NCBI GenBank assembly: GCA_051861545.1
Contig: JBIMKP010000010.1
Location: forward strand, 50,052-114,051
Source: CAISCU01 sp051861545
GTDB taxonomy: Bacteria > Bacteroidota > Bacteroidia > UKL13-3
Direction of reading: 5' to 3'
DNA: 64,000 nucleotides
The translations under genes were made by a program, and so were the position numbers. Shown here piece by piece: positions 63,800 through 64,000 of the stretch (its first letter is position 1; every line of letters begins with the position of its first letter). The notes below the pieces were generated by a model. The model did not search any database, was not told where the DNA came from, and was given only the letters and a program-made list of their open reading frames with translations.

Positions 63800-64000
63800 A
63801 CTATGAAGAGTTTGATTCTGGCTCAGGATTAACGCTAGCGGCAGGCATAATACATGCAAGTTGAACGGGATAAGTTTAGCAATAGACTTTGAGAGTGGCG
63901 CACGGGTGCGTAACACGTATGCAACCTACCCGATACTGGGGGATAGCCTCTCGAAAGAGAGATTAATACCCCATAACATAAAGTATAGGCATCTATATTT
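63800..64000 (+). rRNA. rrs: 16S ribosomal RNA, 5' end only
   Basis: Begins about 63800 (by analogy to position 1 of E. coli) with TGAAGAGTTTGATTCTGGCT and then the conserved ACGCTAGCGGCAGGC and ATACATGCAAGTTGAACGG. The order of conserved blocks, and the CTAGCGGCAGGC form, fit Bacteroidota. Runs off the right end of the window after about 200 bases. Confidence 0.96.

Overview
The window is AT-rich chromosomal DNA from a member of the Bacteroidota. The evidence is a complete porP-gldK-gldL-gldM-gldN cluster of the type IX secretion system (T9SS), four secreted proteins with T9SS type A C-terminal sorting domains, an IspG of the long inserted type, a DUF4271-HemD pair, and promoters of the Bacteroidota form TTG-N19-TAnnTTTG. 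The right end enters the 5' end of a 16S rRNA gene whose first bases (GGATTAACGCTAGCGGCAGGC region) also fit this phylum. I cannot name a genus.

Layout. 1-4800: a truncated SCP/CAP protein, a T9SS cargo protein, ispG and a short-chain dehydrogenase. 4945-6413: a lipid-transport ABC pair (MlaE/MlaF type). 6719-9747: a five-gene operon of three haem-binding lipoproteins, a DUF5777 beta-barrel and a YceI protein. 9796-14342: ZIP transporter, PAP2 phosphatase, methyltransferase, and a membrane pyrophosphatase with an unusual cysteine-rich tail. 14507-19213: two outer-membrane barrel proteins (one carrying a helix-hairpin-helix DNA-binding domain), an alpha-oxoamine synthase (sphingolipid or sulfonolipid type) and a periplasmic thioredoxin. 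19279-21658: a scarred accessory patch with a displaced 3' end of the neighbouring sigma-54 activator gene, a broken T9SS sorting domain, an intact T9SS cargo gene and a MITE-like element. 21659-31193: sigma-54 activator, a degenerate MtfA-like membrane protein, miaB, an RmlD-like reductase, a 56-residue membrane peptide, a ComEA-like protein, acyl-CoA dehydrogenase, lipB, terC, miaA.

31264-42502 is cell-surface territory: a giant repeat/PKD adhesin of about 2155 residues, a glycosyltransferase, and a DUF1501 (T9SS cargo)/DUF1800 pair. 42691-48759: aldehyde dehydrogenase, hemW, a BamA/TamA-like barrel, DUF4271 and hemD. 48875-54571: porP-gldKLMN, ending in a strong UUCG terminator. 55150-63173: tRNA-Val, AsmA-like protein, barrel protein, Nudix hydrolase, lipoprotein, OlsF-like bifunctional acyltransferase, PaaN-like aldehyde dehydrogenase. 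63388-64000: three tandem rRNA promoters and the start of 16S rRNA.

Together: the gld/por cluster builds the secretion machine and several genes here encode its cargo, including the adhesin. Aminolipid, long-chain-base and lipid-transport genes point to envelope lipid metabolism. The items I rate most worth checking are the displaced sigma-54 gene end with only synonymous differences, the haem-lipoprotein/barrel operon, the MITE-like tandem element, the pyrophosphatase tail, the HhH-barrel fusion and the modular rRNA promoters. No CRISPR array, prophage or complete insertion sequence was seen.
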